Source of the DNA: Polyangiaceae bacterium
GTDB taxonomy: Bacteria; Myxococcota_A; Polyangia; Polyangiales; Polyangiaceae
Direction: 5' to 3'
Length of the DNA stretch: 64,000 nucleotides
Assembly (NCBI GenBank): GCA_025936045.1
Contig: JAICUB010000017.1
Location: 62,001-126,000, forward strand
The notes below the pieces were generated by a model. The model was given only the letters and a program-made list of their open reading frames with translations. It was not told the origin of the DNA and searched no databases. Numbering within the stretch: the stretch's first letter is position 1; the number at the start of each line of letters is the position of its first letter. The position numbers were made by a program, and so were the translations under genes. This document shows, piece after piece, positions 27,017-35,709 of this stretch.

Positions 27017-29476
27017 TTAATGCGGCCAAGAACGCCGGGAGCGACGGCGCCGCACGACGCCGAGCGCAACCACGGCAGCGAGCCACGCACCCTTCGGCGC
27101 GCCGTTCCTCGTCGGCACGAGCGCGCAGCCGCCGCGCGCCGACGGCAGCGACGCCGCGTCGGCGCGGTCGACCGCAATCGGCAGCGCTTTCGCCGCGACC
27201 ACCCGGCCGTCGAACGTGACGGCGAGAGCGAGCGTGCGCCCGCCACTGCCCCGCGGCGCCACGACCGCAAAGCGCCAAAGGCCGGGCGCCAACCGCGTCA
27301 GCGGCTCGAGCGTGCTCGCTCCCTCGGCGGCGAGCACGAGCCGGCTCGCATCGAAGCCGTCGACGATGTCCCCCGCGTCGTCGCGAAGCTCGAGTAGGCC
27401 GCTGAGGGGCCAAGTCGGATCCGGATGCGCGTACGACTCCGAAACGATGAGCTCGGTGCCGCTACCCGGCGTGCGCTCGAGGTCGCCTTCGTCGAGCGCC
27501 TGCAGCGTACCGTCGAGGTCGAGCGCGCCCGCGCCGAGCTGCTCGGGCACGCCGCTGCCCGCGAGACGCCGCGCGCCCGCCTGGAGCAACGCTTTGACTT
27601 CGGCTTGATGCAGGGTCGGGTCGCGCTCGAAGAGGAGCGCAATCGCGCCCGTGACCATCGGCGCGGACATCGACGTGCCGCCCGTCAGGGCATGCGCGTC
27701 GTCGACGACGAAGCAGTCCACGGCGTACCCGAGCTCGCCGCAGAGCCCCATGTCGTCGAATAGCCCGCCGCTGCCGGAGCCGCGCGGATCGGCGTCCGCG
27801 GCCATGGCGCCGACGACGTTCGCGCCGGGGGCGACGAGATCCGGCTTGAGCGCTCCGAGCGCGTTCGGCCCCGCCGAAGAAAAATAGGCAGGCGTATCGG
27901 GCGGTGCGTCTTCGGGCGGGCCGAGCCCCGCGAGCGACACCGTCTCACCCGCGTAGTCGGGCCAATCCAGGCGATTCACCGTCGCGCCCACGGCGATGAG
28001 GTCCGGCGCCGACGCCGGTACGTTGACGGTGCCTTCCTTTTGCGCGCGCGGGAGCAGGGGCCCGATGCTGCGCTCGGGGCTCAAGAGCCCGTCGCCCTCG
28101 AGCCAGATACGCGCTGAGGCGAGCCCCTCGAGCCTCAGTCCGAAGACCTCGCCGCTGCTCCAGCTGCCGTCGATCACGACCGCCGCCGCGAACGAGCCGG
28201 GCGGGATGGGGCTGCCGCCGTTCGTCACGCCGTTGATCACGGTGACCTCCGCCCGCCCGCGGCTCACGACCGATTCCTGCCCCACCGCGATCGGCGCCAC
28301 GACGGCGCCTCGGCTGTCGTCGACGCCGAGCTTCAGGTGGTCCCCCGCGCGCAGGGTCAGCCACACGTACACGGTGCCCTCCGTGACGCCGTCGCTCGTG
28401 GGAGGCGTGATGATGGGCACGAGCGCGGTCGCGCCGTCGGCGACGTGCACTTCGGTATGCACGCCGAGCGGGTTCGGTACGCCGGTGCCCACGCCGTCGT
28501 AGAGCCCGGCGCTGTTACCCGCCGCGACCACGATCGCGCGTCCGGGGTAAGCGGGCCCGACGAGGCTCTCGAGCCCGAGCTCGGCCGGCGTCGTGCCGTC
28601 GTGCCCGCCGAAATCACTGCCGAGGCTCAGGTTCACGACGGCGGGCATCGCGAGGTCCTCGGCGCGGTCGAACACGAATTTTGCGGCCTTGAGCACGTCG
28701 GCGTCGTAGATACCGCCGCCTTTTCGCGCGACGCGCGCGACGATGTAGCTCGCTCCGGGCGCCACGCCGACGTACCGCGGCGGTGAATCGGCCGCGCCCG
28801 TGCCGCCCGCGAGCGACGCGACGTGCGTGCCGTGACCGCCGAAATCACGTGGATCGTTGGTGGGGTCGTCGTCGGCGAGCAGCGTCTGCACGTCGTCCGC
28901 GTCGAGCACGGCGCACGGCACGCCGTTCGTGTCGTTCGGGTCGGCGCGGCAGCCGAGCTCGTCTTCGAGCTCGGGGTAATGGTTCGTGCGCTCGCGCGAA
29001 AAATCGAGCCACCAGAGGATCCGGCTCCGGCCGCTCGCGTCTTTGAGATCCGGGTGGGTCGGATCGAGCCCGGTGTCGACGATGCCGAGCACGACTCCCT
29101 TCCCCGTGAGCCCCGTCGTGTTTCGAAAGCTCGACGCGAAGGTGAGCCCGTCCGCGCGATCGAGGAGCAACCGGAGCGGCGGCGACCAGCCGAGCGCGAG
29201 CTCGGGCCGCTCGGTCGCGAGCGCAAACAGCCGCTCGGCGCCGAGGTCGAGCACGCCGAGGCTCGTGCCCGACGGCGTCGTGCCGATGCGCACGAAGCCG
29301 GGCGGCGCGGCGGCGCCGGGAGGTAGCTCGACGATGGTGCTCGCCTGGGCGCCGACGGCTCGCGGCAACACGCCGCCCCGGCTACGCGCGAGCGCGCCGA
29401 GATCGATGGCGGCCGCCGCCGGCAGCGCCGTCGTCGTGGCGCACAACAAGACCCCCCATGGCGAAACCAGCCGCAT
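27017..29476 (-). CDS. Secreted S8 subtilisin-like serine protease with MYXO-CTERM-like C-terminus
   Basis: Catalytic motifs GIVDTGLDPTHPDL, GHGTHVASLAGG, GGTSMSAPMVTGAIALL; C-terminal GGCALVPTRNGAPKGAWLAAVVALGVVRRRRSRRSWPH; signal peptide at MRLVSPWGVLLCATTTALPAAAA. Confidence 0.92.
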   Translation of the reverse strand: MRLVSPWGVLLCATTTALPAAAAIDLGALARSRGGVLPRAVGAQASTIVELPPGAAAPPGFVRIGTTPSGTSLGVLDLGAERLFALATERPELALGWSPPLRLLLDRADGLTFASSFRNTTGLTGKGVVLGIVDTGLDPTHPDLKDASGRSRILWWLDFSRERTNHYPELEDELGCRADPNDTNGVPCAVLDADDVQTLLADDDPTNDPRDFGGHGTHVASLAGGTGAADSPPRYVGVAPGASYIVARVARKGGGIYDADVLKAAKFVFDRAEDLAMPAVVNLSLGSDFGGHDGTTPAELGLESLVGPAYPGRAIVVAAGNSAGLYDGVGTGVPNPLGVHTEVHVADGATALVPIITPPTSDGVTEGTVYVWLTLRAGDHLKLGVDDSRGAVVAPIAVGQESVVSRGRAEVTVINGVTNGGSPIPPGSFAAAVVIDGSWSSGEVFGLRLEGLASARIWLEGDGLLSPERSIGPLLPRAQKEGTVNVPASAPDLIAVGATVNRLDWPDYAGETVSLAGLGPPEDAPPDTPAYFSSAGPNALGALKPDLVAPGANVVGAMAADADPRGSGSGGLFDDMGLCGELGYAVDCFVVDDAHALTGGTSMSAPMVTGAIALLFERDPTLHQAEVKALLQAGARRLAGSGVPEQLGAGALDLDGTLQALDEGDLERTPGSGTELIVSESYAHPDPTWPLSGLLELRDDAGDIVDGFDASRLVLAAEGASTLEPLTRLAPGLWRFAVVAPRGSGGRTLALAVTFDGRVVAAKALPIAVDRADAASLPSARGGCALVPTRNGAPKGAWLAAVVALGVVRRRRSRRSWPH

Positions 29477-29478
29477 GG

Positions 29479-31011
29479 TCACATCGGCGGCACGAGGTGT
29501 TTGCGCGCGATGCGCGGCGTCCGCCGTCCCCCCGCGTTGGCGAGGCGCGCCACGAGCTCGCGCCGGAGCCCGTCGAACGGCACGACGGCGTCGATCACGA
29601 GCTCGCTCGCGAGCTTTTCGAGGCTCACGTCTTCGCGATACTCGTCGCGAAGCTTCTGCACCAAGGCGTCTCGCTCCGGCCCCGCGGGCACGGCTTGAAT
29701 GCGGTTGTAATGCACGGCGTTCACCGCCGCCTGCGCGCCCATCACGGCGATCGACGCCGTCGGCAGCGCGAGACACGCTTCCGGCTCGAACGCGGGGCCG
29801 CACATCGCGTAGAGCCCGGCGCCGTACGCCTTGCGCACGACGACGCTGATCTTCGGCACCGTCGCCTCGCTCACGGCGGCGACCATCTTCGCGCCCGCAC
29901 GGATGATGCCCTGGCGCTCGACCTTGGTTCCGATCATGAAGCCCGGCACGTCGGCCAAAAAAACCAAAGGCAGATTGAAAGCGTCGCAAAGCCAGATGAA
30001 GCGCGCCGCCTTGTCGGCGCTATCGACGAACAGCACGCCGCCCAGGTGTTTCGGCTGGTTCGCGACGATGCCGACGGGACGCCCTTCGATGCGCGCGAAG
30101 GCGGTGATGATCTCCTTGGCGAACCGCGCCTTGAGCTCGAGCAAGCTCGAGTCGTCGATCAGCGCGTCGATCACCTGACGCATGTCGAACGGTTTGTTTT
30201 CGTCGGGCACCACCACCTTCTCGAGCGGCGGCAGGCCCGGCTTGGGCGGACGCACCCACGTGCTCGGCGGCTCGGCTTCCGCGTGTTGCGGCATGTACGC
30301 GAGGTACTCGCGCCCGAACGCGAGCGCTTGCTCCTCCGTCGCCACGAGCACGTCCCCGCAGCCGGAGACGCTCGTATGCATCTTGGCGCCGCCCATCTCC
30401 TCGAGCGTCACCTTCTCGCCGATCACCATTTCGGCCATGCGCGGCGAACCGAGGTACATGCTCGCGTTGCCGTCGACCATCACGACCACGTCGCAAAACG
30501 CGGGGATGTAAGCGCCGCCGGCCGCCGACGGCCCGAACAACAAGCAAATCTGCGGCACGCGGCCGCTCAGCGCGACCTGGTTGTAGAAGATGCGTCCCGC
30601 GCCGCGCCGGCCGGGAAACATCTCCGCCTGATCGGTGATGCGCGCGCCCGCCGAGTCGACCAGATAAAAAAGCGGGCAGGCGAGCTTCTCCGCCCGCTCC
30701 TGAATGCGCAGGATTTTCTCGACGGTGAGCTTGCCCCACGAGCCCGCCTTCACGGTCGAATCGTTCGCCATGACGGCGACCGGACGACCGTCGATGCACG
30801 CCGTACCGGTGACGACGCCGTCCGCCGGCAGCTCTTCGCCCACGTCGGCGCGTGCGAGCAAGCCGTCTTCGACGAAGGAATCCTTGTCCACGAGGAGCGC
30901 GATGCGTTCACGCGCGAAGAGCTTGCTCTGCTCTTTGTTCTTCTGGTGGTACTTCGGTGCTCCGCCCCGCGCGGCACGTTCGGCGAGCTGCCTCAGCTTC
31001 CCGTCGTCCAT
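29479..31011 (-). CDS. Acyl-CoA carboxylase, carboxyltransferase (beta) subunit
   Basis: RIALLVDKDSFVEDG; GPSAAGGAYIPAFCDVVVMVDGNASMYLGSPRMAEMVIGE; VFLADVPGFMIGTKVERQGIIRAGAKMV. Confidence 0.92.
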   Translation of the reverse strand: MDDGKLRQLAERAARGGAPKYHQKNKEQSKLFARERIALLVDKDSFVEDGLLARADVGEELPADGVVTGTACIDGRPVAVMANDSTVKAGSWGKLTVEKILRIQERAEKLACPLFYLVDSAGARITDQAEMFPGRRGAGRIFYNQVALSGRVPQICLLFGPSAAGGAYIPAFCDVVVMVDGNASMYLGSPRMAEMVIGEKVTLEEMGGAKMHTSVSGCGDVLVATEEQALAFGREYLAYMPQHAEAEPPSTWVRPPKPGLPPLEKVVVPDENKPFDMRQVIDALIDDSSLLELKARFAKEIITAFARIEGRPVGIVANQPKHLGGVLFVDSADKAARFIWLCDAFNLPLVFLADVPGFMIGTKVERQGIIRAGAKMVAAVSEATVPKISVVVRKAYGAGLYAMCGPAFEPEACLALPTASIAVMGAQAAVNAVHYNRIQAVPAGPERDALVQKLRDEYREDVSLEKLASELVIDAVVPFDGLRRELVARLANAGGRRTPRIARKHLVPPM

Positions 31012-31054
31012 CCCCGCATAGTATCCGGCTTGGTCGTGCTGCCGAGAATTTGCG

Positions 31055-31972
31055 CTAAGGCCCCAGCGCCAAAAGCGCACGCAAGGTTTTTTCGGCTCTT
31101 TTTAGGCCTTCCGACGAGTAGCCGACCAGCGCCTCGCGGATCTTCCCGTCGCGATCGATGACGAACAGCGTGGGCAGCGCGAAGGCCTTGTACACGCGCG
31201 TCGTCTCGCCGTCGGGATCGGAGAGCACCGCATAGTGCATCCCCATCTCGACGCTCGCCTGCAGCGCCACTTCGGGCGAGTCCATCGTGATGCCGATCAC
31301 GGTGAGCCCCTGCGCGCCGTAGCGATCCTGCCAAGCGCTGAGCTCCGGCGCCGACATTCGGCACGGCATGCACCAGGACGCCCAAAACTCCATCACGACG
31401 ACGCGCCCCTTGAGCTCGCCGAGCGTCGCCGGCACGCTGCCGCGCACCGTCGCGAGCGGGCGCCATGCGGGCGCCGGCCCGTCGCCGAGCTCGAGCTTCA
31501 ACATCTCGTCGGGGTCGGGTCGCGCCATGAGCACGACCGGGATCAAGCGTTCGGCACCGTCGCGCACGAGCGCGAGCCCCAACCGCTCGCCGCCGCGCTG
31601 CGAGCTCACCACGCGCACGACATCCTGCGGTCGCGACACCTCGACGGTACCGACACGCAGGATGCGATCGCCGGCGAGCACTCCGGCGCGCTCGGCCGGC
31701 GAATGCGTCATCACGCTTCTTACGAGCACGCCGCCCTGGCCCGGCTCTGCCGACGCGAGCTCCACACCGAGCCAAGCGGGGCCATCCTCCGTGGTCGACT
31801 CCGGCTGCGCGCTCGCGGAAGCGGTAGCGGACGCGCTCCCAGCCGGCCGCTCCGCGGACGCCACCGCCGCGGGCGTGATCGTCTGGGGCGCCGCTCCACC
31901 CGAACCCGAGCACCCTCCCTCCATCGACGCGAGCAGCGCGAGGGCAGACGCGGCGGATACGCGCGAAAGCAC
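31055..31972 (-). CDS. Lipoprotein with PDZ and TlpA-type thioredoxin domains
   Basis: Lipobox LLASMEGGCSG; PDZ-like LGVELASAEPGQGGVLVRSVMTHSPAERAGVLAGDRILRVG; thioredoxin VVVMEFWASWCMPCRMSAPEL; GTG start 31972. Confidence 0.85.
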   Translation of the reverse strand: MLSRVSAASALALLASMEGGCSGSGGAAPQTITPAAVASAERPAGSASATASASAQPESTTEDGPAWLGVELASAEPGQGGVLVRSVMTHSPAERAGVLAGDRILRVGTVEVSRPQDVVRVVSSQRGGERLGLALVRDGAERLIPVVLMARPDPDEMLKLELGDGPAPAWRPLATVRGSVPATLGELKGRVVVMEFWASWCMPCRMSAPELSAWQDRYGAQGLTVIGITMDSPEVALQASVEMGMHYAVLSDPDGETTRVYKAFALPTLFVIDRDGKIREALVGYSSEGLKRAEKTLRALLALGP

Positions 31973-32020
31973 GTGCTCGTGGTACCATGCGTGAGCTACC
32001 GGCGCAGCCGAGGCTTCGAC

Positions 32021-32530
32021 GTGCGCGTCTCGCTCTTGAGCATCCTCGTCACGGCACTCGCGTGCAGCGCGGAGCGTCCAGAGACCACGCCGCCGCGGAG
32101 TCCGGCGGCGCTCGCTCCAAAGCCGCCCTTGGTTTGGTCGCGCTTCGCCGAGATCCAAAGCTGGCCGGTCGCCGGGGAGCCGTTCACGAACTTGGGGCAC
32201 GTCGGGGCAGGCGCAGAGGCCGTCGTGCGTGTGAGCCCCGACGCGCGAGCGGCCTACGAGCACTTGGTCAAGGACTCCGAGCTTCCGAACGGGACGATCG
32301 TCGCCCTCTTTCACGAGCTCGGACCCGGCCGCGCCGGCCTCGTCTACGTCATGGAAAAGACGAACGGCGCTTGGCGGTTTTCGAGCTACCACCCCGACGG
32401 GACGGAACTCACGGCGGCCGAGCCCGCCAATGCCTCAACGGCGGGTTGCGAGCGCTGCCACGCCGACGCGGTCGCGGATTCGCTCTTCGGGCTTCCGCGG
32501 CGCTGGCCCCAGGCCGCCGAGAAACCGTAG
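32021..32530 (+). CDS. Cytochrome P460-like c-type haem lipoprotein
   Basis: VSLLSILVTALACSAERP lipobox; FAEIQSWPVAG...NGTIVALFHELGPGRAGLVYVMEKTNGAWRFSSYHPDGTE...GCERCH haem motif. Confidence 0.75.
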   Translation: MRVSLLSILVTALACSAERPETTPPRSPAALAPKPPLVWSRFAEIQSWPVAGEPFTNLGHVGAGAEAVVRVSPDARAAYEHLVKDSELPNGTIVALFHELGPGRAGLVYVMEKTNGAWRFSSYHPDGTELTAAEPANASTAGCERCHADAVADSLFGLPRRWPQAAEKP

Positions 32531-32655
32531 TTTCGTCCGGGGACCGGGATGGGAGTGACCCGCTCGGGCGTTGTGCCTCGAAAGCGAGGCTGCGCGCCGC
32601 GAAACCACCGCCCGGGGGCTACCCAACCGAGGTGGAAAGCGCTAAAATTGAAAGA

Positions 32656-32774
32656 GGCCTGACGGCTGCACCCATCAGGCCCTGAAGATCCACCAACTAA
32701 AAGAAGTAAGCGAAAAGAAAGCGAAAATTTAAGGAAGCGGAAGAAGGAGAGGCATCGTTCCAGCGGTGCCTCTC
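32656..32774. other. Pair of perfect inverted repeats with 12-nt loops (possible terminators or structured RNA)
   Basis: GGCCTGA(12)TCAGGCC at 32656-32681 and GAGAGGCA(12)TGCCTCTC at 32747-32774. Read on the minus strand, both are followed by T-rich tracts. Confidence 0.55.
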
Positions 32775-33147
32775 TAAAGGATCTCGCTTGTGACGGCGAG
32801 AAAGTGACGAAGCCGGGTGGGCTCGATAAGTGTCGGGTATCTAGCAGGGTTCGTGCCATGTCTACGAACGAACCGAAAACAGCAAATTGTTTCGGTAGGT
32901 TAGGGGCCGAAAGTGGCCTAGGCCGGAGGGGGCCGCAGGGTGCCGCCCCTGGCTTGGATGTCAGACCCCAGCCCACACCCTGAAAAAGTTGCGGTCAAAT
33001 TTCCAGTCAATCCGGATTTGGCTGGGGAGGGCGGCGAACAGTAGGTGCGCGGCCCACCCGGCCCTCCATCCAACAGGCTGGATCCACATCTGTCATGCAA
33101 CGTGACGAGAAGCGGGAGGCATGTGCTATGAGTCGCGCCCTTCGCAA

Positions 33148-33200
<53 letters not shown>

Positions 33201-33224
<24 letters not shown>

Positions 33225-33451
33225 AGTCACGAGGTTCCCCATCGAACTTCGTCGGGCCATGGGCGCCGCGAGCGGCACCGGCCGATTCGGTCCTTCATGC
33301 GGATCCGGTGCGGGCCCGCTGCTCACTGAGCATCGACGCTCGTCACCGGGCCGTCGGTTCGAATCTTTCCCGGCGCGCCAAGTCACGAGGTTCCCCATCG
33401 AACTTCGTCGGGCCATGGGCGCCGCGAGCGGCGCCGGCCGATTCGGTCCTT
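33201..33451. repeat. ~95-bp direct repeat (33201-33295 and 33357-33451) including the 3' end of tRNA-Arg
   Basis: 'gttcgaatctttcc[g/c]ggcgcgccaagtcacgaggttccccatcgaacttcgtcgggccatgggcgccgcgagcggc[a/g]ccggccgattcggtcctt'; 2 mismatches over 95 bp. Confidence 0.93.
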
Positions 33452-33481
33452 GGCCGGGTAAAGCCGCAAGAGCGAGGGCGC

Positions 33482-34216
33482 TCACACCGAGTCGTCGCGC
33501 AGGTTCGCGACGTGGCACACGGAGAACGTGCCCGTGAGGTGCACGGGCGTCGAGCCGCTCGAGCCGTCGACGGTGAACGAGCCCTCGTACGTTGCGCCGA
33601 CTCCCGCGCTCGGCTGGTCGATGGGGTCGATCCAGTTCATGACCGGCTTGGTGGTTTCAGTCACTCCCACCGTGCTGGTGAGGGGCGGCACGGTCAGTTT
33701 CCCGTCCGCGTTCACCTGCGCGAAGCTGAACGTGGCGCCGGTGAGCGCGGCTTGGCCGCTCGAATCTCCCTTGAAGAAGACGTTGAGGGAGACCTGCTGC
33801 GTCCCGTCGTCGCTGCACGCGTCGATCTCGACGTGAACCATGCTTCCGCGTCCGATGGTGAAGCTCGCCGCCGTCGGGTACGGCGCGACGCGGGAACTCG
33901 CGCAGCCCGCGCTGAAGGTCAGGTCACTGCCGAAGTCTGGAAGCGCACCCTTCATGCTCAAGTAATTCGGCCCCGGACAGAGCACCACGCTGCCAAGGCC
34001 GCCCATACCGCCGTTCGTGCCTCCCAATCCGCCTTCGGGCCCGCTCCCACCGGTCGTGCCGGCAGTGGTTCCCGAGGTTCCGCCGGTGCTCGCGTCGCCG
34101 CCCGTGGCCGACGACCCCGCGTCGCCCTCGTTGGGCGACGGCTCGTGGTGCACGCTTCTTCCGCAGGCCCCCACGGCGACCAGCACTAGCCCGGATAGTG
34201 ATCGCCCGAGAATCAC
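33482..34216 (-). CDS. Lipoprotein with Gly/Thr/Ser-rich linker and C-terminal domain
   Basis: GTG start 34216: (V)ILGRSLSGLVLVAVGACGRS; GGDASTGGTSGTTAGTTGGSGPEGGLGGTNGGMGG linker. Confidence 0.65.
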   Translation of the reverse strand: MILGRSLSGLVLVAVGACGRSVHHEPSPNEGDAGSSATGGDASTGGTSGTTAGTTGGSGPEGGLGGTNGGMGGLGSVVLCPGPNYLSMKGALPDFGSDLTFSAGCASSRVAPYPTAASFTIGRGSMVHVEIDACSDDGTQQVSLNVFFKGDSSGQAALTGATFSFAQVNADGKLTVPPLTSTVGVTETTKPVMNWIDPIDQPSAGVGATYEGSFTVDGSSGSTPVHLTGTFSVCHVANLRDDSV

Positions 34217-34416
34217 TCGCCCACTCTCGGCCTCCGCGCAAGAAGCGTCAAGCGCGGTCCGCGCGTTACTGCGTGTGCGTTTGACAAGTAAAAGAAGACC
34301 GAATCGTCGCCGTCGCCATCGTCCAAGCAAAACAGCACTCGATAGATGTTCCCGTCCAAGCTCGTCAGTGACCGTTGCGCGTGCGCCTTGCTCGAGGATA
34401 TCGGGTGAGCAAGCGC

Positions 34417-35610
34417 TCACGGAAGCGGCTCGAGGGTGCGCCGGATCAAGGTCGCTTCCGCACCGACGACCCAGAGTACGTTGCCCGCGCCCCACACGCC
34501 GAAGAAGAAGAGACGGGGATCGACGAGGGCGACCGACTCGCGTCCGAGCTTCCGACCGTCCCAGTGGAGGATGGCTCCGGCTCCCCCCACGAACCAGACG
34601 TCGTTCGGCGTGCGGCCCCAAACACCCGACAGCTCGGCGCCCTCCGGATAAACGAGGTTCGTGGGGATTTGCTCGAAGTCGCTGCCGTTCCAGCGCGCGA
34701 GCACACCCTGCGGCCCCACTGCCCAGACGTTGGTCCCGTCGCCCCACACGTCCCGCCAGTTATCGACGTAAGGATTATGGAGCGTGTCCCACGCCGTTCC
34801 GTTCCAGTGAAGGACGTCCTTATCTGCGATCCAGAGATCCTTCGGGCCGCCGCTCCACAGCGCTCCGCCATCGTACTCCGAAGCCGGTAAGGCTACGGCG
34901 TTCCAACTCGAGCCGTTCCAGTTGAAGGCCGACGCAATGGAATCATTCGGCCCCTTTTGGCAGCAGCTCCAGACGTCCGTCGGAGAGTTCGTCCATACCC
35001 AATGCGATTGTAGCGGCGCGAACGATGTCCAATGAGTCCCGGTAAAGTGGGCGAGCGTGGCCTTGCAGCCGGCGAACCAGAGGTCGCTCCCAGCGTTCCC
35101 CCGGATCGTCTCGATGCCAGCTTCGCACCCACTGATCTCCGACGAAAAGACTCCGTCTTCCCAATGGAGCAAGCTTGCTTGGGAAGCTCCGTACTCCGTG
35201 AACCAGACGCGGTCGGACCCGTCCGACCAAACCGAGGCGAAATTCCCGGGGCTATCGCTGAGCACCGGATCGAAGCTCATCACCTCCCAGGGCGAGCCTG
35301 GAAGCGATCGAACGGGGCTCACGCCGGCGCCCCCGCCGCCGGCGCTCTGTCCTGGACTACCGGAGCGTCCAGGGTTGCCGGCCATCGCAGCCGAGGTTTC
35401 GCCGCCGGTCGCTCCGGTACCACCGGTGCTCGAGCCGCCCCGGCTCGGACCGAGCACTCCCGAAGCGCCGGCGTCGGCTCTGCCCCCGTTTCCGCTCGCG
35501 CTCTCGACCTCGTCACGGAGCCCGAGGCTCGAGCGTCCGCCGCAGCTCGCGAGGAGAACCGAGCCCAACACCACACCATGCCGCACCCGCATCCCGCCAC
35601 TTCCTTTCAA
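34417..35610 (-). CDS. Lipoprotein with Gly-rich linker and beta-propeller-like repeats
   Basis: VLGSVLLASCGGRSS lipobox; repeated VW(G/S)xxxxDVWxxG motifs (NSPTDVWSCC, GGPKDLWIAD, GDGTNVWAVG, RTPNDVWFVGG). Confidence 0.7.
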   Translation of the reverse strand: MKGSGGMRVRHGVVLGSVLLASCGGRSSLGLRDEVESASGNGGRADAGASGVLGPSRGGSSTGGTGATGGETSAAMAGNPGRSGSPGQSAGGGGAGVSPVRSLPGSPWEVMSFDPVLSDSPGNFASVWSDGSDRVWFTEYGASQASLLHWEDGVFSSEISGCEAGIETIRGNAGSDLWFAGCKATLAHFTGTHWTSFAPLQSHWVWTNSPTDVWSCCQKGPNDSIASAFNWNGSSWNAVALPASEYDGGALWSGGPKDLWIADKDVLHWNGTAWDTLHNPYVDNWRDVWGDGTNVWAVGPQGVLARWNGSDFEQIPTNLVYPEGAELSGVWGRTPNDVWFVGGAGAILHWDGRKLGRESVALVDPRLFFFGVWGAGNVLWVVGAEATLIRRTLEPLP

Positions 35611-35709
35611 TCGCCTTCGAGCCGCCCTCTATGCCCGGCCGATGGGCGTCGCAACACCAGGGCGCGCCATTCTCGTGACGCTTAGGTCAGGGCAAGTCCG
35701 TCCCACCCT

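Noticed and set aside
27017-31011. Considered whether the subtilase and acyl-CoA carboxylase form a lantipeptide/RiPP-like cluster
   Set aside because: No precursor peptide, modifying enzyme or transporter nearby; adjacency looks incidental.
32386-32976. 196-aa minus-strand ORF over the 32.5-33.0 kb intergenic region
   Set aside because: Composition not coding-like, overlaps the haem-protein gene antisense and contains the hairpins; treated as non-coding.
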